NCBI GenBank assembly: GCA_947069175.1
Contig: CAMTDV010000028.1
Coordinates: 70,602,157-70,666,156 of the forward strand
DNA: 64,000 nt
Direction: 5' to 3'
Origin: Scalesia atractyloides
Lineage: Eukaryota; Streptophyta; Magnoliopsida; Asterales; Asteraceae
Part shown: piece after piece, positions 1 through 11,172 of the stretch
How the letters are laid out: every line of letters begins with the position of its first letter
Position numbering within the stretch: the first letter of the stretch is position 1
Position numbers and translations under genes: made by a program
Notes under the pieces: generated by a model
Database searches by the model: none
Seen by the model: only the letters and a program-made list of their open reading frames with translations
What the model was told of the DNA's origin: nothing

Positions 1-1
1 T

Positions 2-142
2 CATGTTTGGGTCTTACATGTTCCTGCTTCGTATCAATACGCGGATATATTTACGAAGGGTTTTTCTCGACAACTTTTCCAGTCATTTAGATCCAGTTTG
101 ACCGTTTGTCCCAGGACCGATCAAACTGCGGGGGAGTATTAG
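2..142 (+). pseudogene. Ty1/Copia polyprotein C-terminus (partial)
   Basis: The window opens inside the last 46 codons of a Copia pol polyprotein, ending in TAG at 140-142. The residues QYADIFTKG are the conserved C-terminal motif behind the RNase H domain of Copia elements. The same motif (LQYADIFTKG) occurs in the complete Copia element at 55932-60592, whose C-terminal sequence is closely similar, so the two belong to one family or sister families. The rest of the element lies outside the window, so intactness cannot be judged. A G-rich polypurine tract (about 129-136) overlaps the final codons, as is usual for this family. Confidence 0.9.
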
Positions 143-305
143 CCGAGAATTATGCTTGTGGTTGTGTTTCCATATATTCGTAATTGTATTGTTATTAGGT
201 TATGATTATTGTTTCCTTGTTTAGTGCTAGGGTTCAATCCCTATATAAAGGGATCCTTTGTAAACATATGATTCATTCAGAAAATACAATACATAACCAC
301 TTTTA
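137..305 (+). repeat. 3' LTR of the partial Copia element
   Basis: It begins TATTAGCC directly after the polypurine tract and ends CACTTTTA. The end matches the LTR ends of the Copia element at 55932-60592, which has TCTTAGCC...CACTTTTA. The LTR is about 169 bp and contains a TATA-like CTATATAAAG at 241-250. The termini are TA...TA instead of TG...CA. Confidence 0.8.
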
Positions 306-2161
306 GAATCTTGCCATTCAGAGAATTTGCCCGAAAACTCTCAAGAATCTAGGAATCTCACCGGAATCTGCGCATGAACCATCACCTGGGGAATTAAAGC
401 GCAATTACCTTGACTTAAGGCGCAATTGCCTCGCCTCGCTAGGAAATCGGGCCTAGGTGCAAGAGGCGATGACCTTTTAACAACTATGATGGGTAGTTAA
501 ACACATAAAATCTTCATATTGATGCTTATATAGAATAATAGAAGATAAACTATTTTAGTTACAAAAGTCAATCATGGATCCGCTTTGTTGGAAATAATGA
601 AGTTTGTACTATTAGATTTGAAGCGGACCCATACATGTGGCGATATTAATGTTTTCCCTTTGTTACGTCAATACGAATATATTATTGTTCTGCCTTTAAT
701 ATTGTTACATTTCTTTTATTTGCACAAGGGAACTGTTGAATAAAATACAAATCAGTTGTTTTAATTTAATTGTTGGATATTAGTTTTCCGAGCCTGAATT
801 TTTGCAATTTCCTCTCAGATTATGTTTTTCATTAACGTTTCTGATAAATGATGCATACATAATATATATATTTAGGATTTTATACATCGATGAAATACAT
901 TCTTGTTTTAAGGTGACAAATCTTTCATTTTTGTATCTTCTGAGAGTATTGCTTTCTATCACCTAAACAGAAAAGAAGATCGATGAAGCTCAAAAGAAAA
1001 ATGGCTGTGCATGTACCATTTTGTAAAGAGTTTTGAGTAATTTTATTCAGATTTAACCTGTCATTTGGTTACTGGAATTCCAGTTTTGGGGTTTAGATCT
1101 GGAGAAAATAATCTGTAAGAAAGAAATACCACATTATTTTACATGTTCTTGCTGGAGGAGAAATCTGGTCAAACAATTTATCAGTGTTATTGTAATGTAT
1201 GTATTATTTGTTTCTGTATACTATGGATTGATATGAACCAAATCAAATTTACTTGATTATCAGAGTAATTCATGAACCATATAGGGCCCCAATTCGATTA
1301 GTAGGCGATCTCCTAGTGTCTATAGATATCTCATAATCAAAACCCTTGATGTTAATATTTGTTTAAAAGACTTCCAAGACTTATCATAAACCCTGAGTGT
1401 AGCCAACAAGTGCTCTCCATTAGCAAGCATATAAGAGATCTTATTAGCATGATTTGTTGTTTCATGAATTACGGCACACCACTTTGCGTTTGCCACCAGA
1501 TCGTATCACATTTATGGCTTCGGTTTTAATGAATACATGATCTTGTGAACTTCTTTCTTTATGTTGACATCATCTTTTGTTGTACACTTACTCGTCCTTG
1601 TTTTGAATAACACCATAGTTTGTGGCAACACCATAGTTTGTGGCAAATTCATGAACCTATAACGTACATTATTGTACGAAGGACCTATAAGCTGCAATTT
1701 CAACTCGTTTATCTGTTAATGAATCGATTTGGGTTGTGTTTTATCTCAAGCTGGTGTCAAATAACAATTTTTGGTCAAATGGATAGAACACGAGAAAATT
1801 ACCAGTATTTTAACACACATAACTTTTTATAATGCTTTATTCAAAGATTTAAATTACTACCTACATGGAGGCCACTAGTTCAATCCTTTTCATCAAAGCT
1901 ATTCATATATTGAACTATTTATGGGTTTCCTTATATGAAACTATTTATGGGTTTCCTTTATATCAAATCCAGCTGAAAACATGTATGTCAATCTCTTTAT
2001 ATGATAGCTCAAAATTCTAGGACCTTTTTTTTCAATCACAATTTACACATTACTCATTTATTATAACATAAAAAATGAACAAAAAAATAACAAAAACTAT
2101 AATGAGCAGAAATTAATAGTGACAATTAATATAAAACCAATTGGCTAACACAAGAGTACTA
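306..2161. other. intergenic, no supported gene
   Basis: Around 400-470 lies a GC-richer stretch with repeated gcgcaatt and gcctcgcc words that looks like a dispersed repeat. A frame of about 60 codons without a methionine start is open on the minus strand at 1320-1505, but I do not recognise it. A 20-odd-bp direct repeat (caccatagtttgtggcaa) occurs at about 1610-1645. Nothing else is supported. Confidence 0.5.
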
Positions 2162-2880
2162 CTACTTGCCACATATTGCAAGATCTTTCTTAGAGGGTCT
2201 AAAACTTAAAGCATACATAGTGTAAATGCATAGATTTGCTTCTCTTGATTTGACAGAGAACTCATTAGAAGTAAATGTGACAGCTGGCACATTGCATGCA
2301 GCAGATGTGCTCTTGATCAAGCTAGCCCTGCAGGTGTTAACAACTGCAGCTTCTTTAGCACAGTTAATCCCATCCACTGAAGGTATATCCAGCTTGTACA
2401 CTCCGTTTCTGTTAGTAGTCCTGTTAACAGAAAACGTTATCTGCTCTGCAGTTCTTGGAGATGCTGCTTTGAATTTGCAGTCTATCCTCACCTCTGCCCC
2501 TGTTTCCAAACATCACATATTACACACACGTATATGTATATATAGTTATATACAGCAAAGCTACTGGTAGGTCTGGGAAATCTAGGATGCAAACAAACAT
2601 TATTTATGTATGTCTATGTGGATAGAGAAGCTGCTTCCAGATAGACCCCCGACTCCAAAACACGCATATGTATATATAAATTATAATTACCTGGTAAGAA
2701 GTAGCTGTGGGTGGAGAAAGAGTTGTTGTGGCAGGCGTCGCAATAGACGACACCGACGACGGTGATGATGGGAATGGAGTGTTTCGAAGCATTGGCGGGT
2801 GAAGAAGAGATTGAGAGTAGTGTGATTATTATCAATGAAAAGACAAAGAAATTGGGGTGTGAATGTGAGTGTGAATCCAT
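2162..2880 (-). CDS. Pollen Ole e 1 / extensin-family secreted protein
   Basis: Two exons, 2880-2691 and 2499-2162, with a GT-AG intron at 2690-2500 that splits a glycine codon; the product is 175 aa. Residues 1-31 are a signal peptide with a hydrophobic run and a likely cut after ...PANA. The mature part carries the family hallmark VVGVVYCDAC (about 41-50), then further cysteines at about 71, 110, 120, 132, 154 and 173, the pattern of the Ole e 1 disulphide domain. Sequons NNS (52) and NRT (89) could be glycosylated. Proteins of this family are secreted to the cell wall or pollen tube wall and their biochemical role is poorly known. The start was chosen as the ATG directly before the signal peptide; the frame extends upstream to an earlier ATG at 3048, but that would bury the signal. 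Family call is firm; tissue role is not shown by the sequence. Confidence 0.88.
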
Positions 2881-3133
2881 GGATGGTTGTTTGGTGTGAG
2901 TGTGTGTGTGAGTGAAGATGTTAAAAAAGTTATGGATAGATTTGGAGTGGAAAACAAAGACATGTGAATGTTTTTTGGATGGATGTGCAACTGTGACTGA
3001 AAGGTTCTTTGGCTTGCTTGATTCTATTGGCAAAAGGCCTTCTGTCACAAGCTCAGTGTATAATCTTTTTTTCTTTCTTTTTTATCATATAAAACTATTT
3101 GCAGGTCAAATGGTTATGCCCCCTAATATCTAA

Positions 3134-3829
3134 GAGCAGGTTCATGGGCACTCACGGACGCCTGGGGTGGTGAGGTGGCAGTGAGTTGGACCAGATTCCT
3201 TAAAACTTCGTCTATTCCCAAGGTAAAAATCCTTGTGGAGGAGAGAGACGGGGTTATGGCTAAGGTTGCCGAACGTCTCGTCAAATACTCGAGACCGGCT
3301 TGAGAAAAGCTCGAAATGTACCGAGTTTTATCGAGTCCAAGCCGAGCTTGAGCCTAGAATTAAGCTCGTTTACTTATCGAGCTTGACATATGAAGCTCGT
3401 TAGGCTTGTCGAGCCTTATCGAGCCTTGGTGTAATATTAGTTTTTATTAATATGTAATAACACTTACCACTTATTTAAAGTTATATACTAAACAAGTTGA
3501 GCCGAGCTTATTTAACTTGTTTACGAGCCAAGCTGGACCTAAAAATAAGCTTGTTTGGTAAACAAGCTCAAGTCCAAGCTTCACTTATCGAGCTCACGAA
3601 CCTAAACTGGTCTACTATTTATATTATTTTTATTTAATATATTAATTAATAGATAATAAACGAGTCGAGCCCGAGCTTGAGAAACCATCAACGAGCCGAG
3701 CTCGAGCTCTCATAAGCTAATCGAGCTGAGCTCGATCATGGTCGAGTTGGGTTCAACTCGTTTGCACTCCTAGTTATGGCTGAAAATGTCCACCGTGATG
3801 GTCATGAATACCGATGCATGTTGATGCTC
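3134..3829. mobile_element. Tourist/Harbinger-like MITE (outer element)
   Basis: The ends read GAGCAGGTTCATG and, inverted, GAGCATCAACATG. They are flanked by TAA at 3131-3133 and 3830-3832, the 3-bp target duplication typical of PIF/Harbinger MITEs. The interior is interrupted by a second element at 3262-3772; without it the MITE would be about 185 bp. The inverted repeats are imperfect, so this is moderately supported. Confidence 0.45.
3262..3772. mobile_element. Nested non-autonomous TIR element with 9-bp TSD
   Basis: It is flanked by the identical 9-bp direct repeat gttatggct (3253-3261 and 3773-3781), the duplication length of Mutator-type transposition. The interior is dense in gctcgag/cgagct words in both orientations, so it can fold on itself. 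The right end, read inverted, is TAGGAGTGCAAACGAG; the left end (AAGGTTGCCGAACG) is a diverged counterpart. No coding sequence is seen. Confidence 0.55.
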
Positions 3830-4444
3830 TAATAGTGTTTGGTGGATGATATACATGGAGTTGCTCTTAAGCATTAACTATTGTTTTTTAGGCTGATCGT
3901 TTATAAAAGAAATAATAATAATTTTATAGGTCATTTAAATATAAGCATGTAGTTTTTTCAAATTAAACAAGGGTTTTCTTGCATCAATAACCAGCCAACC
4001 GCCAAGTCATTATATTCTATATTCTTTTATTCATATAATGTATCATGTGATATACACCTTAGCTACCTTGATTAGTAAGAAGTTCTTAGTGAACAAACTC
4101 TTTAGTTAACATCCACTTAAACCATTATATATCTATCTTGTGTTTCGTGTGTCAATAACTTTTTCTTAAACTTGTTTATATATTGTTTCCAAACGACAAA
4201 ATAAAAATATATCTAATCGAATAACAGGAACATGTTTTTATTACTCTGGGGCCCATGAATCATGAAATTATTAAAACCAGACAAAAAGATGTTTACGAAC
4301 AAGCATTTCGACCTATACCCACATAAATGATGGTTTTGACAGGTAACGCCATTTTACAAAGAAGCATAATTTACTAATACTTCTCATTTTATTTTTCCTT
4401 TACACTACAATAAATGAAATAAAAGTTGAGGTCTTGTAATTAGT
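3830..4444. other. intergenic AT-rich, nothing recognised
   Basis: I see no open frame, repeat or RNA gene here beyond AT-rich sequence. Confidence 0.5.
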
Positions 4445-4602
4445 TCATATTTGGGAAGAGTTTTTAGAGACTACATGATTATCAATCACTTGAATCATTT
4501 CTAAAATCATCTGCGGCTCTGATGAAGATGAAAGCGACGAGAAAAGCTCTGCACGAAGCTCGAGCAGCAACGGAACCAGGTCTGAAGCAGCAACAAATTG
4601 AC
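4445..4602 (-). other. Possible orphan terminal exon
   Basis: On the minus strand a pyrimidine/TG-rich tract ending in ttgttgcag (a good 3' splice site) is followed by an open frame of about 50 codons ending in TGA at 4445-4447. Its product includes LVPLLLELRAELFSSLSSSS, a leucine-rich helix with a serine run. It lies 280 bp downstream of the PPR stop codon. It could be a 3' exon used by alternative splicing of that transcript, a remnant of a lost gene, or chance. I do not recognise the family. Confidence 0.25.
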
Positions 4603-4883
4603 CTGCAACAAAATAATTAGTTTGGACTAATTTGTATCAGTTAATGGGTCAGATAGGTCGAAAATCCCTGGACATTAAAAAGTCTAGATTGGCATTTCTA
4701 TATAAAATAGTTTGTAATAGTTGACACGATAAATAGTTGGCAAAAAAGTGTTTTGGGTCAACCCTGCCCCAATACAAAATTAGCAATTTTGACCCGAGCC
4801 CGTTACCCAAACGCACCTATAGTTTGGATCTTAACCACCCTTTACACAAGGGGGTTTTGTTATTGTTATATAAGCACAAGAAA

Positions 4884-6560
4884 TCAAAATGTACCGTTTT
4901 TACAAAGATAAATGATGAACTTTTCCAATGTAGTCTTTGCAATCTCTAAATCTTGTTCAAAAGCCTTTTTAAAAACTTCAATAGCAGTTTCAAGTTGATC
5001 TTCTTGGCAGAAACCTTTGATTAACAAATCATATGTCATTGCATCGGGTCGCAGACCTCTTTCCAACATGTGACAGAATATCGTGTGCGCTTCTTTCACT
5101 TGACCTATGTCTAAAAATTTTGTGATTAATATGTTGTAAGTCTCCAAATTCGGTTCACAACCATTTGCAAACATTTCATCCCACAACCGTTTTGCGGGAC
5201 GTATCATATCTTCTTTACAACAAGCCTCCATAACATAATTATAAGACGAAATATCCGGACCCAACCCTTTTTTCTTCATTTCTTGAAGAAGTTGATAAGC
5301 TTCTCTCACTTTACCCGCCTTGCAAAAGAACGAAACCATCAAATTACATCTCTCGATGTCTACGAAATACTCTTTTGCAGATAAGATGTTCGAAACTTCT
5401 ATCAGTTCATCATGATGTCCATGTTTACACAAATTTCTACCCAAATTGCTGAATGTAAGAAGAGTGGGAAATCTTTCTTTTGCTATCAAGAATTTAAAGA
5501 ACATTAATGCAGAACAAGGGTTCTCTGAAGACACCGCGCCTATTAGTGCGTTGAGAACATCGTCCTCTATTGGGAAATTTCCTGTAACGATAACTTCACC
5601 CAAATCTTTAGCTTCACAACTGAGTCTCTCCGAAATCAACTGAAATATGAAGTCTCTATAATCACTCGATCTTGGTGCAACTCCAAGCTTTCTCTTCATC
5701 TTCAACACTTGATCAACACGAGCCACGTCTCCATTTGCTCTTAGCGCTTCCGCAACAACTCTATACGCCATAAAATCAGGTTTACAATCCATTCTCCTCA
5801 ACACATCCAACGTATGCATAGCCTCATGCACCCTGCTCGCCGAACACAACCCGTGAACAACCAAAAGCCCTAATATAGAACCGTTGACACCCCGGTCTTG
5901 CCTCTTAACATCATCAACCAAGCTCAAAGTTTTATCCAACTCAGCAGTCCCACAATACCTCCACAAAAACACACCAAACCCAAGCGTACTAAAACGAACA
6001 CCTCGGCTAAGCATTTCATCGAACACTTGGTGTGCATGACCCAACTTCCCAGCAGAAGCCAAATACCCCAACAAAGAATTATGGGTATCATCACCAAGAT
6101 CATAAACCAACGATTTATGTAATGCAATAACATCCATATACACCGAAAAAGCGTACAGCGGCTTTTGAACAGCTATATATGAAGCAATAACCGAACGGTA
6201 AACCGAACCATTAAGTTGAATTTTGAGATTCTTGATTTGCTTCATGAGTCTGTCAATGGCGGAGAATTGGCGGGAAACAGAGAGGGTTTTGAGTATGGAT
6301 TGATAGGAGAGTGAAGTGTGAGTGAAACCCGGTTGCTGAGAGGCCCAGTCGAAGAAACCGAGTGCGAGTGAATGGTGGTGGATGAGGAACGGGTCGATGA
6401 CTCGGGAAACAAGTGCTGAGTTGAGCGAGTTGCGGCAACCGATCCCGTGAAGGGTTTGTTCGAGTACTGGAGACCATGTTCGAGGTGGGATTGAATGAGC
6501 GGAAGCAGTGATCAGGGCTCTGCTTATTCGGTTTGCTAATTCGATTGTCGAATGTTTCAT
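4884..6560 (-). CDS. P-class pentatricopeptide repeat protein
   Basis: Single-exon gene, 558 aa, as is usual for plant PPR genes. The N-terminus (about residues 1-40) is rich in Ser, Arg and Ala and poor in acidic residues, fitting a mitochondrial or plastid targeting peptide. A conserved lead-in (LALGFFDWASQQPGFTHTSL, about 70-90) precedes a run of 35-residue helical repeats. The clearest repeats are the last four, with cores such as CNLMVSFFCKAGKVREA, YNYVMEACCKEDMIRPA, YNILITKFLDIGQVKEA and YDLLIKGFCQEDQLETA. No E, E+, DYW or SMR domain follows, so it is P-class. Such proteins bind organelle RNA in a sequence-specific way and act in its stabilisation, splicing or translation; the RNA target cannot be read here. 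The frame is intact. The next gene upstream is on the same strand about 0.8 kb away. Confidence 0.92.
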   Translation of the reverse strand: MKHSTIELANRISRALITASAHSIPPRTWSPVLEQTLHGIGCRNSLNSALVSRVIDPFLIHHHSLALGFFDWASQQPGFTHTSLSYQSILKTLSVSRQFSAIDRLMKQIKNLKIQLNGSVYRSVIASYIAVQKPLYAFSVYMDVIALHKSLVYDLGDDTHNSLLGYLASAGKLGHAHQVFDEMLSRGVRFSTLGFGVFLWRYCGTAELDKTLSLVDDVKRQDRGVNGSILGLLVVHGLCSASRVHEAMHTLDVLRRMDCKPDFMAYRVVAEALRANGDVARVDQVLKMKRKLGVAPRSSDYRDFIFQLISERLSCEAKDLGEVIVTGNFPIEDDVLNALIGAVSSENPCSALMFFKFLIAKERFPTLLTFSNLGRNLCKHGHHDELIEVSNILSAKEYFVDIERCNLMVSFFCKAGKVREAYQLLQEMKKKGLGPDISSYNYVMEACCKEDMIRPAKRLWDEMFANGCEPNLETYNILITKFLDIGQVKEAHTIFCHMLERGLRPDAMTYDLLIKGFCQEDQLETAIEVFKKAFEQDLEIAKTTLEKFIIYLCKNGTF

Positions 6561-7333
6561 TTACAACGGTATTACAGGAACGGTTGCACTAGTAGATTGT
6601 TTTTAAGGTTAGCTTCTGTGACAAGTGTTTCGTAACAAGTTTATATAATACTAACAGTTATACAGATAGTTTATGTGCTTTAACAGGATTGAGTACTAAC
6701 CGTTTTTAGTAACAAGTTTGGGTGGGGGCTTGTGATATTAATGTGCAACTAATTTAAGTGTTAACTTTTTCTTTTTTTAAGCTTATACGGGACTTAAAAT
6801 TAATCTTTGATAAACAAAGGGACCAATTACATAATTTACTTTAAAAAAACATTTACCGTTCAATCAACCACCACCACCGCCTCTGTCATACGGGTATTTT
6901 TGTCATTTTATTCAAACTTCTCACATTGGATGGTCCCTGACCTCCTTGTCCGTAAGTGCCACATAGGCATCATAGACCTTGAAATAGAGATGGTAATGAT
7001 CAATCGTGTTTAAAATTTAATTAAAAAACTTTTGTTTTCTTCATCATTCGTTTGTTATCTATTGACGCCTTTCTTGAAACAAGTATAGCAAATAGTGTAT
7101 GCTTGCATAAACTTGTATTATATACATCAGTTTTGCATCATGTCTTTTTTATGTTCATATAAACATCATACTGTACACACTGGTCACAATAATATTTACA
7201 ATACCTGATTGTCTATATACAATGATCCCTTTGTATCCTTGATCCTACTTTGTACATCAGCTGGAAATACTGTACTGTACTATTTCCTTTCTGTTTTCTT
7301 CAACTATATTGTATATATCGCGAGTAGGACCCA
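6561..7333. other. intergenic between PPR and ACT-repeat genes
   Basis: This stretch should hold the PPR promoter and 5' UTR next to 6560, and the 3' UTR of the ACT-repeat gene just below 7334. No other feature is recognised. Confidence 0.5.
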
Positions 7334-10248
7334 TCAGCTGGATTGCCATTTAAACAAATTTCCAAACAGAAAGCTCATTGTTGTTTCTTCAGGTGGAGAC
7401 TGACTAGATTTCCATCTCACATGTAGCGCTGCTTGTTCGCCGATTTGTCTTTGAATAGAATCTATTGTTTTTGGGTCCACAGGGTTGTTACTGGTCATAT
7501 CTGTTACATAAAATTTGTCTTTAGCTGTTCCACCTTCAGTTGAAATCTCTGCTCTTTTTATGCACAAACTGTTTTCTCGAAAGATTCTTGTTATATCTGA
7601 AAGAAGTCCGACACGATCTGCTGTGCACAATTCTAGCTCTAGTGCCTACATAAAACCAGTAATTTACTCTTAGAACCGCTTTTCAAACTACCAACGCCAC
7701 TTTTTACTAAACATATCCAAAAATGCATACAAAACTACTAATTTCTTATTTTATTTTAAATACCAGACCATCATTGTGTCAAACTAATAATACAGATGTT
7801 TTAATCATAGCTAAAACATTAGTTACTCGTAAATTTCAGAATATGCTAAAATAGAGCTTTGAGGGGGGTAGCTATGTGTTAGATGCATGTATTTCGCAGA
7901 ATTTACTATACCTCAGAAGTCCGCCTCTCGATTGCAGCTTCTAGGCATTGCATAACACGCTCTCGCTCTGCCTCTGAGCTTACTGGAGTCCCATCAACAT
8001 GTCGAATATAGTATTCCTACATCAACATTTCAACCCATTAAACACAAAAACAACCCAAACCGACACATTCATAAGTAAATATGCCAAAACCGAAACTAAC
8101 ACCTCTACATTGATCAAGTACTTTGTTCACCTGTTCACCTTAATACGAATTCATACTTTAAGATCTTACTTTTATCGCCCTTAATTTTAGAGTAAAATGT
8201 CATTTTCGTCCCTGAGGTTTGGCCAGTTTTGCGACTTTCGTCCAAAGGTTTGTTTTTACGCATCAGGATCCAAAAGGTTTATAATTTTGTCATTATCATC
8301 TGGCTCGTTAACTCCATCCATTTTTCTCTGTTAAGTCAGGGGTATTTTCGTCTTTTTGTTAACTTAAAAGGGCAATTTGGTCTTTTTCACTTTATGCACA
8401 AGCATTTAATATACCCTTACTAAATAAAAGTAAAGTCCCTGACTTTTAGTTAACAAAAAAGACAAACATACCCCTGACTTAACGGAGAAAAATGGATGAA
8501 GTTAACGAGCCCAATAAATATGGCAAAATTTAAAACCTTTTGGATCCAGATGTGAAAAAACAAACCTTTGGACGAAAATCGCAAAACTAGACCAAACCTC
8601 ATGGACGAAAATAGCAGTTTACTCTAAACTTTTATAAATCGTTACCTAAAAAACAAATCTAATAAATAAACAGGGTACCTGAAAGGCCTCCATGTCGCCT
8701 GTGTGAACCACTCCATGAAAGACCACATATTGCATGTCAGTTAAAGTACAAATAACATCAAACAACAGCTTCGGTCTATCAACACAACGCATAGTAACAA
8801 CCGTGTAATCCTTCTCAACACAATCCATAACAGTAACATGCGGTCTCAATCCACTTTCCTTTTCCTGTTCTGTTTTTTCAACCTTTTCATAATCCCGCTC
8901 CGCAAACATAATCTGATGCAACCTTCTCTGTCTGTGCATATAACCAGGGGCTGAAAGTGTCATTTTCGCAGTCTCCAAATCATTGTTTCCCTTGAGAACA
9001 TTACGAAGCAGTTTCTTAATAGTTGAAAGCCTTTTTGGGTCTTCAACTGCAAAATTTGTTTTCCCATCGGTGACGTGTACCACGGCTGCTGCTCTGGCAT
9101 TGTGGGTCCATATTTCAGCATCAACCACGTTACAACCGAGGTCCGTTAGAACTGCAGACACTTCGGATAGTAATCCTGGTCTGTCGATTCCAACTAGCTC
9201 GATTGATGTGTAATCTTCAGATGGTTTTAAACCAACTGAACCGTTCAGCGATGGTACGTAAATTGCATCACTTTCAAGCACCTGGATGGACATCATATAC
9301 ATAAAGGGGAATGTATTGCTAAAAAATGAAAAAAAAATAGAAGCGATTTTGACACATTAACATATGGGTCACGCAATTTAGGTTATGTTTCATCTCTAAC
9401 GGGTCAAATTACACAAGTAACTAATAAGGGAACGAATCAACCAGTCAAACATGGTAAAAGTCCCACCGTCAATTCTTAACGCATACAACCCTAAACGCTA
9501 AACCCTAGTTGCAGCCGTGAACGTAGGTCAAATTGGACTGAACCACGTTAAATTTGTGTCGTTAATTTCTGCAGTTTAATTGTTTGTGTGCGCGCGCAAT
9601 TTCTGAATCACTTTCCTAACATATGCACGCCACAAACAATAAAACGAACAGATAATCAGTTGCTAACCTTTTTTATATAAGTGACCACCCCTTCATCTCT
9701 AACTTTGCTTCCATCATGGTCTATAACATTAAACACTGCCAAAACAAGATCAAATACTGTAAGCAAAAACCATATAGCACAAAACTAAGCGAACCCACAA
9801 AAGGCGAACAACATACCTTCCATGAACCACCCCCCATCTGATGAAATATAGGCTTTTTTTATGACAAGATCTAAATCTGAAAGAACTTGCACAACTTCCA
9901 GTAGAATCCCATGCTTATTAACACTTTCAACCTAACACACCAACCATAAAAATAATGAAAGAGCTGAAAGTTATAACCGAGTCAACCAAAATTAGTCAGT
10001 TACACATACCTGAATCACTGTTGCATCTGGTGAAGAATTGTTGTCTATTGTAACTCTGCAACAACAATATACAAAATTAAATTAAAAACTAAAACAAAGA
10101 TTAATCGAATTAATAATCTAAAATTATATTTAAGAAGGTAAAACTACAATTAATCTAATGCTGAGATCATGTAAAACATAAATGAAATGATCAACCAAGA
10201 AATAAAACAAAACAACAAGTAACTGACAAACAACCTGGGTGGATTCAT
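7334..10248 (-). CDS. ACR4: ACT-domain repeat protein (ACR4/ACR5-like)
   Basis: Seven exons with GT-AG junctions: 10248-10235, 10055-10010, 9931-9817, 9735-9668, 9281-8679, 8016-7912 and 7645-7334. They join in frame into 420 aa. Four ACT domains are visible, at about 18-85 (VESVNKHGILLEVVQVLSD), 105-185 (YTSIELVGIDRPGLLSEVSA), 232-300 (TVVTMRCVDRPKLLFDV) and 318-395 (LELCTADRVGLLSDITRIF). ACT domains bind small ligands such as amino acids, and plant ACR proteins are thought to be regulators or sensors; no catalytic domain is present. Family members usually start MxDEYxKLIRRMNPPR. Here one base is missing between the RR codons and the ATG of MNPPR, so the upstream ATG at 10280 runs into TGA after 11 codons. 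I therefore place the start at the second ATG. The intron at 8017-8678 contains a foldback MITE. ACR4 versus ACR5 is not decided. Confidence 0.88.
8186..8628. mobile_element. Foldback MITE inside an ACT-repeat gene intron
   Basis: About 440 bp that is almost entirely inverted repeat. The left arm begins TTTAGAGTAAAATG and runs through words such as TTTTCGTCC, CAAAGGTTTG and AACTCCATCCATTTTTCTC. The right arm repeats these in inverted order at roughly 85-90% identity over about 190 bp, ending TTTACTCTAAA. I see no clear target duplication. Transcribed in the pre-mRNA it would form a long hairpin within the intron. Confidence 0.75.
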
Positions 10249-10280
10249 CTCCTGATGAGTTTAGCATATTCATCTTCCAT
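10246..10280 (-). promoter_or_regulatory. Upstream ATG / 11-codon uORF overlapping the ACT-repeat start
   Basis: ATG at 10280-10278 opens MEDEYAKLIRR and stops at TGA. That TGA overlaps the next ATG as ATGA, where the full-length frame begins. In the family these residues are normally part of the protein, so this uORF was created by a one-base loss. An ATGA overlap permits leaky scanning or reinitiation, so the main frame may still be translated with altered efficiency. An assembly error is an alternative. Confidence 0.6.
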
Positions 10281-11129
10281 AATAATAAGATTTAGGGCAG
10301 ATGGGGAGAAACTTGAAATAAAATTGGAAGAAGGGGTGGGGTGGGGTGGTCTCCCAGAGGTAAGGTAACGGCATGTTAAAAAGGTCGGCGAATGAGTGGG
10401 TCAGCAGCTTCCATCAACTTAAATTGACTTTCCCTTTCAGCAGTCATCAAATTGGCGTTTTCCTGTTTACATGGCAGATTCCCCTAACGGTTAGTCTGTC
10501 ATCACCTGCCCGTCTGCCCGGAAATCAGGGAACCTTAAAATATCTACTATTTAGTTTTTCTTTTCTTTCTGGTTAATAATTTTAAAGTAAGTCCAGTTAA
10601 AAACACCTTTATTGGGTTGGTCTTTATTTATTTTTTACTTTTGCTAGTTAGGTCACTTAACTTTATGTAACTGTTAAAGGGAAAGGGAAAGGGAAAGGGT
10701 GTCGTTTTCGATTTACACTAAAATACCAGATAATATTATTTCGTAAAGATTTAAACTCACCCTATTTTATAAATGATAGACATCATATCACTTGGACTAG
10801 TATGGTTTTTAATACAAAGTGATTTTTTAGGTTGTATTGGACTAGTATAGTTTTTAATACTGAGTGATTTTTTAGGTTGTACGATGAAGGGAGGCGGTTT
10901 CCCCACTCCTACCACCATGCTATGTTCTCTTCTTTGTCGCTCATGTGTTCTCTTTCTTTGTTTTTTTTATTTTTCACACCTGGGCATATGGTGATGTCGC
11001 TACACACACCATGATCGGCATGTGTTGTCATTTTACTACCTTCGCTCTCTGTCTCTCCTAAATAATAATCTTTTTCATCTGTATCTTTGCCACTACGGTC
11101 TTTCACCCACACCCTACGTCACTAAAAGT
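10281..11129. other. Upstream region of the ACT-repeat gene
   Basis: The region contains a short (GGGAAA)n-like tract at about 10678-10698 and a duplicated segment of about 45 bp (ggactagta-tagtttttaata) at 10793-10880. No gene is supported. It should include the ACT-repeat promoter, but no unambiguous TATA box stands out. Confidence 0.45.

Positions 11130-11169
<40 letters not shown>
11130..11169. repeat. (TA)n microsatellite
   Basis: Uninterrupted TA dinucleotides that form the left flank of the TIR element starting at 11171. Confidence 0.9.

Positions 11170-11170
<1 letters not shown>

Positions 11171-11172
<2 letters not shown>

Noticed and set aside
1320..1505. Coding-like minus-strand frame of about 60 codons
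   Set aside because: Open but without a start codon, and I do not recognise the product; length is compatible with chance.
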